NCBI GenBank assembly: GCA_003249015.1
Contig: QBLS01000026.1
Coordinates: 1-58,248, forward strand
Length of the DNA stretch: 58,248 bases
Source of the DNA: Pseudanabaena sp.
GTDB taxonomy: Bacteria > Cyanobacteriota > Cyanobacteriia > Pseudanabaenales > Pseudanabaenaceae
Direction: 5' to 3'
Positions 17,112 through 25,640 of the stretch are shown one piece after another. The notes under the pieces were generated by a model. That model ran no database searches. It was given only the letters and a program-made list of their open reading frames with translations, and was not told where the DNA came from. The translations under genes were made by a program, and so were the position numbers. The stretch's first letter is position 1. Every line of letters begins with the position of its first letter.

Positions 17112-18701
17112 ATGCGAATTTCTTCCAGTTGGTTGACGCTTGGTGCGAGTTTATCGCTTCTGATTCCAGCTTGGACAGCCAATGCTCAAGATTTTACAAT
17201 GGCTCAGCGTCCTTACAGTAAGGTGACACTAGAGCTTGATACGACCACTGAGCTTGTCGCGGCAAATGTTATCAGTGATCCCAATATGGATCTCAAGGAT
17301 CGAGCCAAGACAGTTGAGACTGAACAAGGTAAGCCACAAAAAGTTAGCTCTTCGACAGAACCTGCGCGAGTGATTCCCAGTTCCGCCGCTTCTGATTCAG
17401 GGAAGCTGGATGTAGTTCAGCCGTTAGTTGTCCCCACTACTCCTAGTCAAGTCAGATTAGATACAACTAAACCCGTTACTCTAGAAGAACTTTTGGAGTT
17501 AGTCGAACGCACCAATTCCGATTGGATTCAAGCTCGGATCAATATAGAACGAGCTAGAGCCGCTCTGAGAGAAGCAGAAGCAGGGCGAGCGCCAACGGTT
17601 ACAGGTACAGTACAGTACAGTTATTCAGATTCGGCGCAAGCGCGGCTTAATCAGATTAACAATAACAATGTCAATACGGGACGAACCACCAGCAACCCAC
17701 TCACAGGCACTGTGGGCATTGATTACAATATTTTTGACTCAGGAGTAAATGACTCGCTCATCCGAATTGCCGAAAACAACTTACGCATTGCAGAGTCTGA
17801 CCTCAATCGCGCTCGTCAAGGACTACGTTTAGAAGTAGTAACTCGCTACTACACCCTTCAAAATGCTGATGAGACGATTCGCATTCAGCGCAAGGCTGTG
17901 GAAAATGCGGAGAAAAGCTTAAAGGACACCCAAGCAAGGGAAAGAGCAGGTGTTGGTACAAGGTTTGATGTCCTGCAATCAGAGGTGCAGCTCGCCAATG
18001 CTAGGCAAGACTTGTTAAATGCCGAAGCCGCGCAATTGGTGGCAAGGCGCGAACTATCCCGTCAGCTAAATTTTCCCACAACGGTCGAAATTACGGCAGC
18101 GGATAAAATAGCCCCTGTCAGCGAGTGGAAGCTGTCCCTAGAAGAGTCAATTATACTTGCGGTCAGAAACCGTGCTGAGTTAGATATTCGCAAGCTAGAG
18201 CGAGAAGTTGCTCGCGATCGCGCCACGACTTCCCTAGCTAGATTGGGACCTCAAGTTAGTGTGTTTGCCAATGTGAATACTGCTTCAGAGTTTACTAGCG
18301 GTGGTGGCATCGGTACGGGCTATCAAATTGGAGCGCGGCTCGATTGGAACCTTTACGATGGTGGTCGGGCTGCGGCTCAGGTCGATCAGTTTAAAGCCGA
18401 TCAAGCTTTAGCAGAGACACGCTTTGAAAAGGATGCCCGTCAAGCTCGCTATGACGTTGAAGAGTCTTTTATCAATCAGCGATCGCGTTTTCAACAAATT
18501 GAGACAGCTACGATCGCGGTTAGACAAGCTGAGGAAGCTCTGCGCTTAGCCCGTTTGCGTTTAGATGCAGGAGTTGGCACACAGTTGGAAGTGATCACCG
18601 CTGAGTCAGACTTCACCCGCGCTGATGTTAACCGTGTTCAAGCGATCATTGGCTATAACCAGTCCCGCGCCAACTTAGAGCGAGCAGTTAGTGGCTTGTA
18701 G
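17112..18701 (+). CDS. TolC-family outer-membrane efflux channel
   Basis: 529 residues. Signal peptide (about 1-25, ISSSWLTLGASLSLLIPAWTANA), a variable linker of about 90 residues, then two OEP repeats with long coiled-coil helices (NIERARAALREAEAGR; AENNLRIAESDLNRA; AVRQAEEALRLARLRLDAG). Beta-strand stretches such as GTVQYSYSDS and ARLDWNLYDGG form the barrel. Known role: trimeric channel for type I secretion and drug efflux; cyanobacterial homologues (HgdD/Slr1270 type) export toxins, S-layer and glycolipids. No inner-membrane pump gene is adjacent. ATG 17112 after GAGGAG, a good ribosome site. Confidence 0.93.
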   Translation: MRISSSWLTLGASLSLLIPAWTANAQDFTMAQRPYSKVTLELDTTTELVAANVISDPNMDLKDRAKTVETEQGKPQKVSSSTEPARVIPSSAASDSGKLDVVQPLVVPTTPSQVRLDTTKPVTLEELLELVERTNSDWIQARINIERARAALREAEAGRAPTVTGTVQYSYSDSAQARLNQINNNNVNTGRTTSNPLTGTVGIDYNIFDSGVNDSLIRIAENNLRIAESDLNRARQGLRLEVVTRYYTLQNADETIRIQRKAVENAEKSLKDTQARERAGVGTRFDVLQSEVQLANARQDLLNAEAAQLVARRELSRQLNFPTTVEITAADKIAPVSEWKLSLEESIILAVRNRAELDIRKLEREVARDRATTSLARLGPQVSVFANVNTASEFTSGGGIGTGYQIGARLDWNLYDGGRAAAQVDQFKADQALAETRFEKDARQARYDVEESFINQRSRFQQIETATIAVRQAEEALRLARLRLDAGVGTQLEVITAESDFTRADVNRVQAIIGYNQSRANLERAVSGL

Positions 18702-18719
18702 TTACGGCGCTTCGCGCTC

Positions 18720-18778
18720 AAACCAAGAATAATTTTAAAAGCGTTGCTTCGCAACGCTTTTAAAATTATTCTTGGTTT
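18720..18778. terminator. 28-bp perfect palindrome, GCGTTGC core
   Basis: Arms 18720-18747 and 18751-18778 are perfectly complementary around loop TTC. Core AAAAGCGTTGC/GCAACGCTTTT. Preceded by TTACGGCGCTTCGCGCTC, a flank shared with other copies. Likely terminator for the TolC-like gene. Confidence 0.93.
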
Positions 18779-18796
18779 AGTTTTTGAAAGTCACTC

Positions 18797-19108
18797 ATGA
18801 ATACTTTTCTCGATGGATTGATTTATGCCTGTTTCCTAGCAATTATTTTAATTACTGGATTCAGTATTCAAGCCACTTTTAACGCTATTGAGCGCAGGCT
18901 GAAAAACATTGAGAAATCCCTCGGCTTATTACTCAAAGCCTCTGATATAAGAATACCTAGCCATCTTTCATCCAATGTTCAGCAAATTGCTCTCGACCCT
19001 TACCGTAAGATCGAAGCGATAAAAATACACCGTCAGGAAACGAATGTCAGCTTAATGGTGGCGAAGCAAGAAGTGGAGGAGTTTATTGAAAGTCGTCAGG
19101 ATCGCTAG
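18797..19108 (+). CDS. Small membrane-anchored protein with L7/L12 C-terminal-like domain
   Basis: 103 residues: one N-terminal transmembrane helix (about 7-27), a short basic helix, a linker, and a C-terminal segment RKIEAIKIHRQETNVSLMVAKQEVEEFI (about 72-99). That segment has the helix-turn pattern of the ribosomal protein L7/L12 C-terminal domain (K-I-x-A-I-K-x-x-R-x-x-T-x-x-x-L-x-x-A-K-x-x-V-E). Known: L7/L12 CTD recruits translation GTPases; membrane-tethered versions are mostly uncharacterised. No function claimed here. Starts with ATG shortly after the palindrome. Monocistronic by spacing. Confidence 0.7.
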   Translation: MNTFLDGLIYACFLAIILITGFSIQATFNAIERRLKNIEKSLGLLLKASDIRIPSHLSSNVQQIALDPYRKIEAIKIHRQETNVSLMVAKQEVEEFIESRQDR

Positions 19109-19156
19109 CATGGTTTAAAATGCAGACATTCTTACCCTTGACTAGCTTTGTTTCGC

Positions 19157-20083
19157 ATGACCGATCTTGCCCAAGCAACATTTATGCCATCTGATCAGAC
19201 TTTCAATCAATTTCGTCAAGCGATCGCCAGTAAAGAGTTTTTGATCACCGCCGAGGTGTCCCCACCCAAAGGCTGTGATCCTACCCATATGCTTGAGCAG
19301 GCTCAAGTCCTAAAAGGACGAGTCCATGCGATTAATATCACTGACTCCAGTCGAGCTGTGATGAGCATGAGTCCTGTAACCGCCTCTGTATTGATTCAAC
19401 AGCGCCTTGGTATTGAGACTATTTGCCAGCTAGCCTGTCGCGATCGCAATCGCATTGCGTTACAGGGTGATTTGTTGGGGGCGGCGGCGATGGGAATCAA
19501 CAATATTTTGGCGCTTACGGGTGATCCTGTTAAAGCGGGCGATTCTCCCAAGGCGCGATCAGTATTTGACTATGAGTCAGTACGATTATTACAACTGATT
19601 CAAAAGCTAAATCAAGGACTGGATGCCAATGATAAGGCATTGCCCAATCAAGGAACAGCCTTGCTGGCAGGAGCCGCGATCGATCCGCAGTCTCCTAGTT
19701 GGTCGGGCTTAGAAAAACGGTTTGAGCGCAAGCTTAATGCGGGAGCGCAATTTTTTCAAAGCCAATTGATTACCGATTTCGATCGCCTTGATAAGTTTAT
19801 GCAGCAGATCGCCAGTCAATCCGATAAACCTGTACTGGCAGGAATATTTTTAATTAAGTCCGCCAAAAATGCCCAGTTTCTCAATAAGTTTGTGCCTGGG
19901 GTGCAAATCCCCGATCGCATCATTGAGCGCTTAGCTCAGGCAAAATCACCTTTGCAAGAGGGTATTGCGATCGCGGCGGAACAAATCCAGATCGCCAGAC
20001 AAATTTGCCAAGGCGTGCATATCATGGCAATTAAAGCCGAACATTTGATTCCCGAAATTTTAGATCGCGCAGCTATTAAATGA
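19157..20083 (+). CDS. metF: Methylenetetrahydrofolate reductase family protein
   Basis: TIM-barrel flavoprotein of about 308 residues. Family marks: ITAEVSPPKGCDP near the N-terminus (catalytic Glu), INITDSSRAVMSM, ICQLACRDRNR, and ILALTGDP, ending PVLAGIFLI...GVQIPDRIIERL. Known reaction: reduction of 5,10-methylene-THF to 5-methyl-THF for methionine synthesis. ATG 19157 is preferred; the frame also allows TTG 19148. Some cyanobacterial relatives are annotated only as MTHFR-like, so the exact substrate is slightly open. Followed by a strong palindrome. Confidence 0.88.
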   Translation: MTDLAQATFMPSDQTFNQFRQAIASKEFLITAEVSPPKGCDPTHMLEQAQVLKGRVHAINITDSSRAVMSMSPVTASVLIQQRLGIETICQLACRDRNRIALQGDLLGAAAMGINNILALTGDPVKAGDSPKARSVFDYESVRLLQLIQKLNQGLDANDKALPNQGTALLAGAAIDPQSPSWSGLEKRFERKLNAGAQFFQSQLITDFDRLDKFMQQIASQSDKPVLAGIFLIKSAKNAQFLNKFVPGVQIPDRIIERLAQAKSPLQEGIAIAAEQIQIARQICQGVHIMAIKAEHLIPEILDRAAIK

Positions 20084-20119
20084 GTTTCATTTCCCATCCG
20101 CCATGCGAGTAAGTAGCTA

Positions 20120-20180
20120 CTCAAACCCAAGAAAGCTGTCGCGCCCGCTACGCGGGCGCGACAGCTTTCTTGGGTTTGAG
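20120..20180. terminator. 29-bp perfect palindrome, CCCGC core
   Basis: Arms 20120-20148 and 20152-20180 match without mismatch around TAC, the longest perfect pair seen. Core GCGCCCGC/GCGGGCGC is related to 3052-3100. Outer arm CTCAAACCCAAGAAAG includes the AAACCCAA flank seen beside other palindromes. Confidence 0.94.
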
Positions 20181-20260
20181 ATTTAATTAGGATGCGCTAC
20201 CTAGAAAATGCCAAAGACTAAAAGATCGGTTAACCTAAAAGAGAACTCTAAATCACATCT

Positions 20261-20779
20261 ATGGCAAGACGTAGATATTCTTCGACCCTGAATACACCAC
20301 CGACCGAACCAAAAGCCAATGAAACCACCACTAAGTTGGCGATCGCAGGAGCCATCTTCGCGATCGGTATTGGTGTTGGCATTGCCCTTTCCACGCTCAA
20401 CCCCACACCACGCACTGTTGATGCGATCCGCCTAGACAATCTCGCTCCTAGTCGCGATTTTTGCAACAACTACGGCGCATCAGCAATGGTAATGAGCAGT
20501 AGAGTTTATGTCACGCTCAACCCATTTAATGTGTTTATCAGTCAAGCTGAGCCTGTCCCTGGATGTGTAGTTTTACCAAATAACTGGAATTTACTACTCC
20601 AAAAAAATGTGATCAAGGAAGCTGATATTCGTCAATGTAAGGACAGAATGAATACCTTTGGCTTTACGGGTGATCTTGAAAAGTCGCCCAATGTTGATTG
20701 CATTTACGAAAGTAAAGACGCAACTGAAAAGTTCACTAACGGCTTACCCGCAGCGCCTAGTCCCTCTCCTCAGCCCTAA
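20261..20779 (+). CDS. DUF3172 family protein (cyanobacterial)
   Basis: 172-residue conserved cyanobacterial protein. One transmembrane or signal-anchor helix at about 25-45 (TKLAIAGAIFAIGIGVGIAL), then a periplasmic or lumenal domain with CNNYGASAMVMSSRVYVTLN, NPFNVFISQAEPVPGCV and CKDRMNTFGFTGDLEKSPNVDC, which match the DUF3172 pattern including paired cysteines. Proline-rich tail. Function unknown. ATG start, own promoter likely since a terminator precedes it. Confidence 0.82.
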   Translation: MARRRYSSTLNTPPTEPKANETTTKLAIAGAIFAIGIGVGIALSTLNPTPRTVDAIRLDNLAPSRDFCNNYGASAMVMSSRVYVTLNPFNVFISQAEPVPGCVVLPNNWNLLLQKNVIKEADIRQCKDRMNTFGFTGDLEKSPNVDCIYESKDATEKFTNGLPAAPSPSPQP

Positions 20780-20786
20780 TTTGCAG

Positions 20787-20819
20787 GATTAATGGCGGCG
20801 CGATGCGCCGCCATTAATC
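20787..20819. terminator. GC-core palindrome containing the histidine kinase stop codon
   Basis: Perfect 14-bp arms around CGATG, core GGCGGCG/CGCCGCC. The right arm includes the stop and last bases of the minus-strand kinase gene (TAA at 20814-20816); the left arm mirrors them next to the plus-strand DUF3172 gene. Confidence 0.9.
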
Positions 20820-22421
20820 TTCGCGGAAGGTGAAATGAAAGCTAGTTCCTGCAACTGAAGATACATTCAAACTAGCTCTTAATTGTTGAGTTAAAATCCT
20901 AACTAGCCGTAATCCCAAAGAGTCAGTCTTCTTCAGATCAATATTCTGAGGCAGCCCAACACCATCATCTTGAATAATCAAATGCAAATTTTGATCGATC
21001 GCTGATTTTTGTAAAATAACCTCAATCAATCCATTAGTGCGATCTGGAAAGGCGTGCTTAAAACAATTAGTCAGTAACTCATTGACAATTAGCCCCATGG
21101 AAATAGCCGTATCAATATTCAGGAAAATCGGTTTAACGTCTAACCTTAATTTAATTTGTTCAGAATTAAAATTAGTTGAACTATAGAGATTGGTAGTCAA
21201 CCGATGTAAGTATTCGCAGAAGTCAACTTTACCCACGCCCTGAGATTGATAAAGTTGTTCATGGATCAGTGACATCGTATGAATGCGGCGCTGACTGTCC
21301 GAAAGCAGCTTGAGAGCCTGAGCATCTCTTACTTCGCGAGCTTGCATCGACAGCAAACTATCAATCATACTCAGATTATTTTTAACACGGTGATGGACTT
21401 CTCTAAGTAAAACTTCTTTCTCAATCAAAGATGACTTTAATTTAGTTTCCACTTCCTTTAACTTAGTGATATCGGAAGCACAGCCAATAGTCTGCTTAAT
21501 CGTCCCGTCAGGATTGCGGAGAAAAGCTGTCTCTTGGCTATAAAACCACTTACAATTACCCTCAATATCAATTAATCGATATTCGATCATAAATAGTTCT
21601 TCGGTCTGACTATGCCGAATCTGTTGATGATGTTCTATGATTTTGGCTACATCGTGGGGATGGACTACATTTTTCAGAAAAAACTGATCCATACCCTGCA
21701 ATTGCTGAGGTGTGTAGCCCAGAATACTTGTGATTGATTGGTTACAGTACACGTTACGACTTTCTTCAATATCGTAAATATAGAGAACACTGGGAATCGT
21801 ATCCGCAATTCTTTGGATAAATTGTTGGCTTTCTTTGAGAGCTGTTTCCGCTTGCTTGCGGGTCAAGGCGATCGCTACATAGGTGATAATTGTCTGGGTT
21901 AATTGAGTTTCTTCTTCGGTAAATCCTCTCGGGGAGTCGAAATAAGCAATGATATCGCCGAGATGTCTATTTTCATATTCCAAGGGAAATCTGGCGACCG
22001 CACCGATCTTTTCATCGAGCAAAAACTTTTGTAAATTGCGATCACTTGGTAAAGCTGCACAGTTGGGGAATATCGAGGCTTTTGACTTGATCTCGTCTTC
22101 AAATTGATAAAAGAAATCTTGAATTGACTGCTTGTAGCGATCGCTAATTCCAATAGATTCCTGATATTCCAAACGATGATGACGATCGACAAATACTACG
22201 GCAGCACGCGAGGTATGTAGGGCTGCACAAATTCCATTTAAGGCAATTTGATAAATCTCAGTAATCGTTTGCGCGGCATTTAACGCCAAGACGAAATCGT
22301 ACATTAGCCGCAATCTATTCAATTGCAAGTTAAGACGATCTTCGGTTATTTGCTGATCGGCGATCGTTTGTACCAAATTTAAATTGACTTGCTGAAGCTT
22401 AGTTTCGACTTTAGGTGTCAT
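20814..22421 (-). CDS. GAF-PAS sensor histidine kinase (HisKA_2 type)
   Basis: About 535 residues, with no transmembrane segment seen. Order: N-terminal coiled coil, GAF domain (about 45-200), PAS with PAC (about 215-335: RIADTIPSVLYIYDIEE...GNCKWFYSQETAFL), then HisKA_2 with the phospho-acceptor H343-H344 in LREVHHRVKNNLSMIDSLL, and HATPase with NELLTNCFKHAF and DDGVGLP. HisKA_2 kinases often sense light or redox via GAF/PAS. No conserved bilin cysteine was recognised. The frame runs upstream, but ATG 22421 (MTPKVETK) overlaps the tldD stop by 11 nt and is the sensible start; coupling to tldD is likely. No response regulator adjacent. Confidence 0.88.
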   Translation of the reverse strand: MTPKVETKLQQVNLNLVQTIADQQITEDRLNLQLNRLRLMYDFVLALNAAQTITEIYQIALNGICAALHTSRAAVVFVDRHHRLEYQESIGISDRYKQSIQDFFYQFEDEIKSKASIFPNCAALPSDRNLQKFLLDEKIGAVARFPLEYENRHLGDIIAYFDSPRGFTEEETQLTQTIITYVAIALTRKQAETALKESQQFIQRIADTIPSVLYIYDIEESRNVYCNQSITSILGYTPQQLQGMDQFFLKNVVHPHDVAKIIEHHQQIRHSQTEELFMIEYRLIDIEGNCKWFYSQETAFLRNPDGTIKQTIGCASDITKLKEVETKLKSSLIEKEVLLREVHHRVKNNLSMIDSLLSMQAREVRDAQALKLLSDSQRRIHTMSLIHEQLYQSQGVGKVDFCEYLHRLTTNLYSSTNFNSEQIKLRLDVKPIFLNIDTAISMGLIVNELLTNCFKHAFPDRTNGLIEVILQKSAIDQNLHLIIQDDGVGLPQNIDLKKTDSLGLRLVRILTQQLRASLNVSSVAGTSFHFTFRED

Positions 22422-23793
22422 ATTCACCCCCGACGATCGCATTTTTGATTCGCAAACTAGGAGAGGCGCACCCCACTGCCAAGCCACTTTGCCCACCCTT
22501 ACCACAGCCCCCTGATTCATCCCAAAAGAAATCATTCCCGATCGCCTCAATATCCTTGAGAGTCTCAAAGACATTCCCAGAAAGCGTCACATCCTTAACA
22601 GGCTCCGCAACTTTACCATCACGAATCATCCAAGCTTCCCCCGCAGTAAATGTAAACATCTCGCCATTGGTCATGCCGCCTTGCCAATTTTTGGCATAAA
22701 CACCAAGGGGAATATCGTTAAATAAATCGGCAACAGGGGTCTTTCCACGCTCAATCCAAGTATTGGTCATCCTGACAATAGGCGGATAGTGATAGTCCAA
22801 GCATCGGGCATTGCCAGTGGCTTTTTCGCCCAGTTTCCCCGCAGTCTCGCGAGAATGCAGTCTACCTACCAATACGCCATCAGCGATGAGTTGAGTGGTA
22901 GTTGCAGGAACACCCTCATCATCGTAGGCATAGCTACCACGATGATCCGCAGGAGCCGCACCATCAAAAATCTGGAGATCTTCCGAGCCAAATTTGCGCC
23001 CGATGCTCATGGTTTCCAGCATATCGGGATTTTCATAAAGCATATCGGCTTCTGACAAATGCCCAAAGGCTTCGTGGACAAATAACCCCGCCAAAATCGG
23101 ATCAATCACCACGGTGTAAGTTCCCCCCTGCACTGTCGGTAAATTTAGCGCCTTAACCGCCCGTTGCGCTGCACCGATAACATGATTGTCTAAATTGAGT
23201 AAATCATCATAGGAACGTCGAGAACCAAAGGTTTCTCGTCCTGTCTGCACCAGATCGCCCGATCGCGCCGTAGCCGCACAGCGCAGTTCCCAATCTGCCC
23301 ACTCCTGCTCGATCAGCGTTCCTTCAGAATTGGCAAATATAATTTGCTGCGTACAGTCACCGTAACGCACCGCCGTACTGACCACCTGCGGCGAAACCGA
23401 TTGCAAGATTTCCGTATATTGAGCGCATAAATTCTTTTTGGCGATCAGTTCTACTTGAGGCAAGTCTGCTAACCGAATTTGAGCTTGCACTGGAGCAACC
23501 TCAGCCAAGACCGTTTTTTCATTGCCGACCCACTTTGCCGCCGCGATCGCCTCCTGTATTTTCGATTCTAAATTTTGCAAATTATTAAAACTAGCAAAGC
23601 CCCAACCACCAAGATGACAGGCACGCACCTGTCCACCAATTGACATCCCCGTGCTCAGGGTTTCGATTTTGCCACTGCGTAGGAAAATATCCGCACCATG
23701 CAATCGCTCGATGCGAATTGCCAAAAAGTCAACCTTAGCCCTGTACTTGTTAACTAGTTCCGAGATTTGATCTTTGACTTGCCAAGGCATCAT
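22411..23793 (-). CDS. tldD: TldD-family metalloprotease
   Basis: 460-residue TldD. The metal-binding helix is VHEAFGHLSEAD (HExxxH, about 236-246). Also present: GGTYTVVIDPILAGLF before it, GSYAYDDEGVPA after it, and a glycine-rich C-terminus GGCGKGGQSG. The family works with PmbA/TldE to degrade or mature small peptides. No tldE gene is adjacent here. Two ATGs at the start (MMPW). The end overlaps the kinase start, so the two probably share a transcript. Confidence 0.92.
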   Translation of the reverse strand: MMPWQVKDQISELVNKYRAKVDFLAIRIERLHGADIFLRSGKIETLSTGMSIGGQVRACHLGGWGFASFNNLQNLESKIQEAIAAAKWVGNEKTVLAEVAPVQAQIRLADLPQVELIAKKNLCAQYTEILQSVSPQVVSTAVRYGDCTQQIIFANSEGTLIEQEWADWELRCAATARSGDLVQTGRETFGSRRSYDDLLNLDNHVIGAAQRAVKALNLPTVQGGTYTVVIDPILAGLFVHEAFGHLSEADMLYENPDMLETMSIGRKFGSEDLQIFDGAAPADHRGSYAYDDEGVPATTTQLIADGVLVGRLHSRETAGKLGEKATGNARCLDYHYPPIVRMTNTWIERGKTPVADLFNDIPLGVYAKNWQGGMTNGEMFTFTAGEAWMIRDGKVAEPVKDVTLSGNVFETLKDIEAIGNDFFWDESGGCGKGGQSGLAVGCASPSLRIKNAIVGGEYDT

Positions 23794-23889
23794 CCCTAAC
23801 TCTCAACTAAATATTTAGATTTATTTTATAGTATACATAGCCATCCTTATTTCCTTCCCAGTGATATAGCTGTTTCAAATAAGAGTTAG

Positions 23890-23990
23890 GGCTTCGACGC
23901 TTCGACAAGCTCAGGGCATCGCTTCGCTCAGCCAACGTATACTGCTGGCTGAGCGCGATGTCCTGAGCTTGTCGAAGGGAAGTCGAAGCC
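23890..23990. mobile_element. MITE-like TTCGACAAGCTCAGG inverted repeat element
   Basis: About 100-bp imperfect inverted repeat: GGCTTCGAC, CTTCGACAAGCTCAGG and GCTCAGCCA on the left are mirrored on the right with short gaps. Repeats with CTTCGACAAGCTCAGG are scattered through many bacterial genomes (general knowledge). A 76-codon frame over it is not a gene. Confidence 0.75.
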
Positions 23991-24009
23991 TCTTCTAAAT
24001 ATTTCTTGG

Positions 24010-24064
24010 TAAAACCAGAAGACGATTGGCGGCGCAAAGCGCCGCCAATCGTCTTCTGGTTTTA
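24010..24064. terminator. 26-bp perfect palindrome, GC core
   Basis: Arms 24010-24035 and 24039-24064 perfect around AAA; core GGCGGCGC/GCGCCGCC. Private outer arm TAAAACCAGAAGACGATT. Lies 11 nt past the hisS stop, as its terminator. Confidence 0.93.
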
Positions 24065-24075
24065 CATCTTTTGGA

Positions 24076-25347
24076 CTAGGCAAGCAACTTTTCTCTTAAA
24101 ATTTCTGGATTAGCAACTAGATCAGCGATCGCGATCGCTTCTTGGTCACCCGAATCTAGCCATTTAACTTGTACCTGTCCCGACTCAATTTCCGCATCAC
24201 CCATCACAATCGCCGCCTTTGCCTTGGCATTGCTCGCCCGCTTAAACTGCTTATCAAATTTTGCCCCACTCAAATCTAGTTCTGCACTAAAACCAGCTTG
24301 ACGCAAAACTTGAGCAATGAATAGTGACTTCGCCTCAGCAGCTTCACCACGGGAAATTACATAAAAGTCGATCGCCGATTGTTCCTGTTCGGCAACTTGC
24401 TGCATCAAAATTACTAACCGCTCTAGCCCGATCGCCCAACCCACCGCAGGCACATCAGAACCACCCAGTTCCGCAATCAAGCGATCATAACGCCCACCAC
24501 CACAGACAGCAGACTGTGCACCTAGCTGACTAGACTGAATTTCAAAAGCAGTGCGGGTGTAGTAGTCCAAGCCGCGCACTAAGCGATTATTGATGCGGTA
24601 GGAAATATTGAGATCAGTGAGTAAATTTTGAACTTGCTCAAAATGTTGCTGAGACTCAGGGCTGAGATAGTCGAGGATACTGGGAGCCTCTTGGGAAATT
24701 TCTTGAGTGCGTTTATCTTTGCTATCGAGAATGCGTAGGGGATTGCGGGTTAGGCGATCGCGGGAGTCTACATCAATTTCTTCCGCAAAGGGCGTGAAAT
24801 AATCCACCAAAGCTTGGCGATAGGCAACCCGATCTTCAGCACTTCCGACAGAATTTAAATCAACAACGAGATCTTTTAGTCCCACTGCTTGCAAAAAGTC
24901 ACTAGCGATCGCGATCGCTTCGGCATCGGCACGGGCATCGGCACTGCCTAACACCTCGACCCCCAACTGATGAAACTGGCGCTGGCGACCCGCTTGAGGT
25001 CTTTCATAGCGAAACATAGCCCCCATATACCAGAGGCGCTGTACACCACCTTGGGCAAATAATTTATTTTCAATATAAGATCTTGCCACTCCTGCTGTCC
25101 CCTCTGGGCGCAAGGTCAAAGAGCGATCGCCACGATCATTAAAGGTATACATCTCCTTACCAACAATATCCGTGGCTTCACCGATTCCCCGCGCAAATAG
25201 CTCCGTAGACTCAAAAATAGGAGTACGGATTTCGTTATAGGCAGCTTGAGCAAGAATTTGTCGAGCCTTTGTCTCTAGCTGTTGCCAATAATAAATTTCG
25301 GGGGCAAGAATGTCGCGAGTACCGCGGGTAACTTGAAGTGAAGACAT
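24076..25347 (-). CDS. hisS: Histidyl-tRNA synthetase
   Basis: 423-residue class II aminoacyl-tRNA synthetase. Motif 1 around EIRTPIFESTELFARG, motif 2 MFRYERPQAGRQRQFHQ, histidine-specific LVRGLDYYTRTAFEI, and motif 3 VGWAIGLERLV. The C-terminal anticodon-binding domain is complete. Starts at ATG 25347 (MSSLQVTRGTRDIL). Two palindromes lie upstream. Confidence 0.97.
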   Translation of the reverse strand: MSSLQVTRGTRDILAPEIYYWQQLETKARQILAQAAYNEIRTPIFESTELFARGIGEATDIVGKEMYTFNDRGDRSLTLRPEGTAGVARSYIENKLFAQGGVQRLWYMGAMFRYERPQAGRQRQFHQLGVEVLGSADARADAEAIAIASDFLQAVGLKDLVVDLNSVGSAEDRVAYRQALVDYFTPFAEEIDVDSRDRLTRNPLRILDSKDKRTQEISQEAPSILDYLSPESQQHFEQVQNLLTDLNISYRINNRLVRGLDYYTRTAFEIQSSQLGAQSAVCGGGRYDRLIAELGGSDVPAVGWAIGLERLVILMQQVAEQEQSAIDFYVISRGEAAEAKSLFIAQVLRQAGFSAELDLSGAKFDKQFKRASNAKAKAAIVMGDAEIESGQVQVKWLDSGDQEAIAIADLVANPEILREKLLA

Positions 25348-25403
25348 GGATACAAGTAAGATCTGTGTTTTATTTCAGAATACAGTATCAAAACCCAGAA
25401 TAC

Positions 25404-25430
25404 GAGGTTTGGCGCATTGCGCCAAACCTC
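25404..25430. repeat. TTTGGCGC palindrome
   Basis: Perfect 12-bp arms GAGGTTTGGCGC/GCGCCAAACCTC around ATT. Outer flanks (CCAGAATA...TAATTCCAG) only partly pair, so the symmetry looks eroded outward. Confidence 0.85.
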
Positions 25431-25448
25431 ATAATTCCAGTATTTGTC

Positions 25449-25495
25449 ACGCAATAGGATGAGGCGGCGCAAAGCGCCGCCTCATCCTATTGCGT
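25449..25495. repeat. GC-core palindrome, 22-bp perfect arms
   Basis: Arms 25449-25470 and 25474-25495 around AAA; core GAGGCGGCGC. It follows the previous palindrome by 18 nt, in the 5' region between hisS and the next gene, so it is not simply a 3' terminator. Confidence 0.92.
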
Positions 25496-25640
25496 TTTTG
25501 ATTACAGGTGAAGATGACTATAAAATTGAGATTACGATCGCACTGCACATTCACAAGGTAACAAATCTCGGTAAAATTTAGATAATACCTTTTATAATCC
25601 TGACAATTCCTTAAACTAACCTAAAACTCAAATAGTCCTT

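Noticed and set aside
22422-22574. Longer N-terminus for the histidine kinase
   Set aside because: The extra 51 codons are fully inside tldD in another frame and have no conserved sequence; ATG 22421 gives the usual overlap.
23807-24037. 76-codon frame on the minus strand
   Set aside because: It lies over the CTTCGACAAGCTCAGG inverted-repeat element; the translation reflects the repeat and has no protein family signs.
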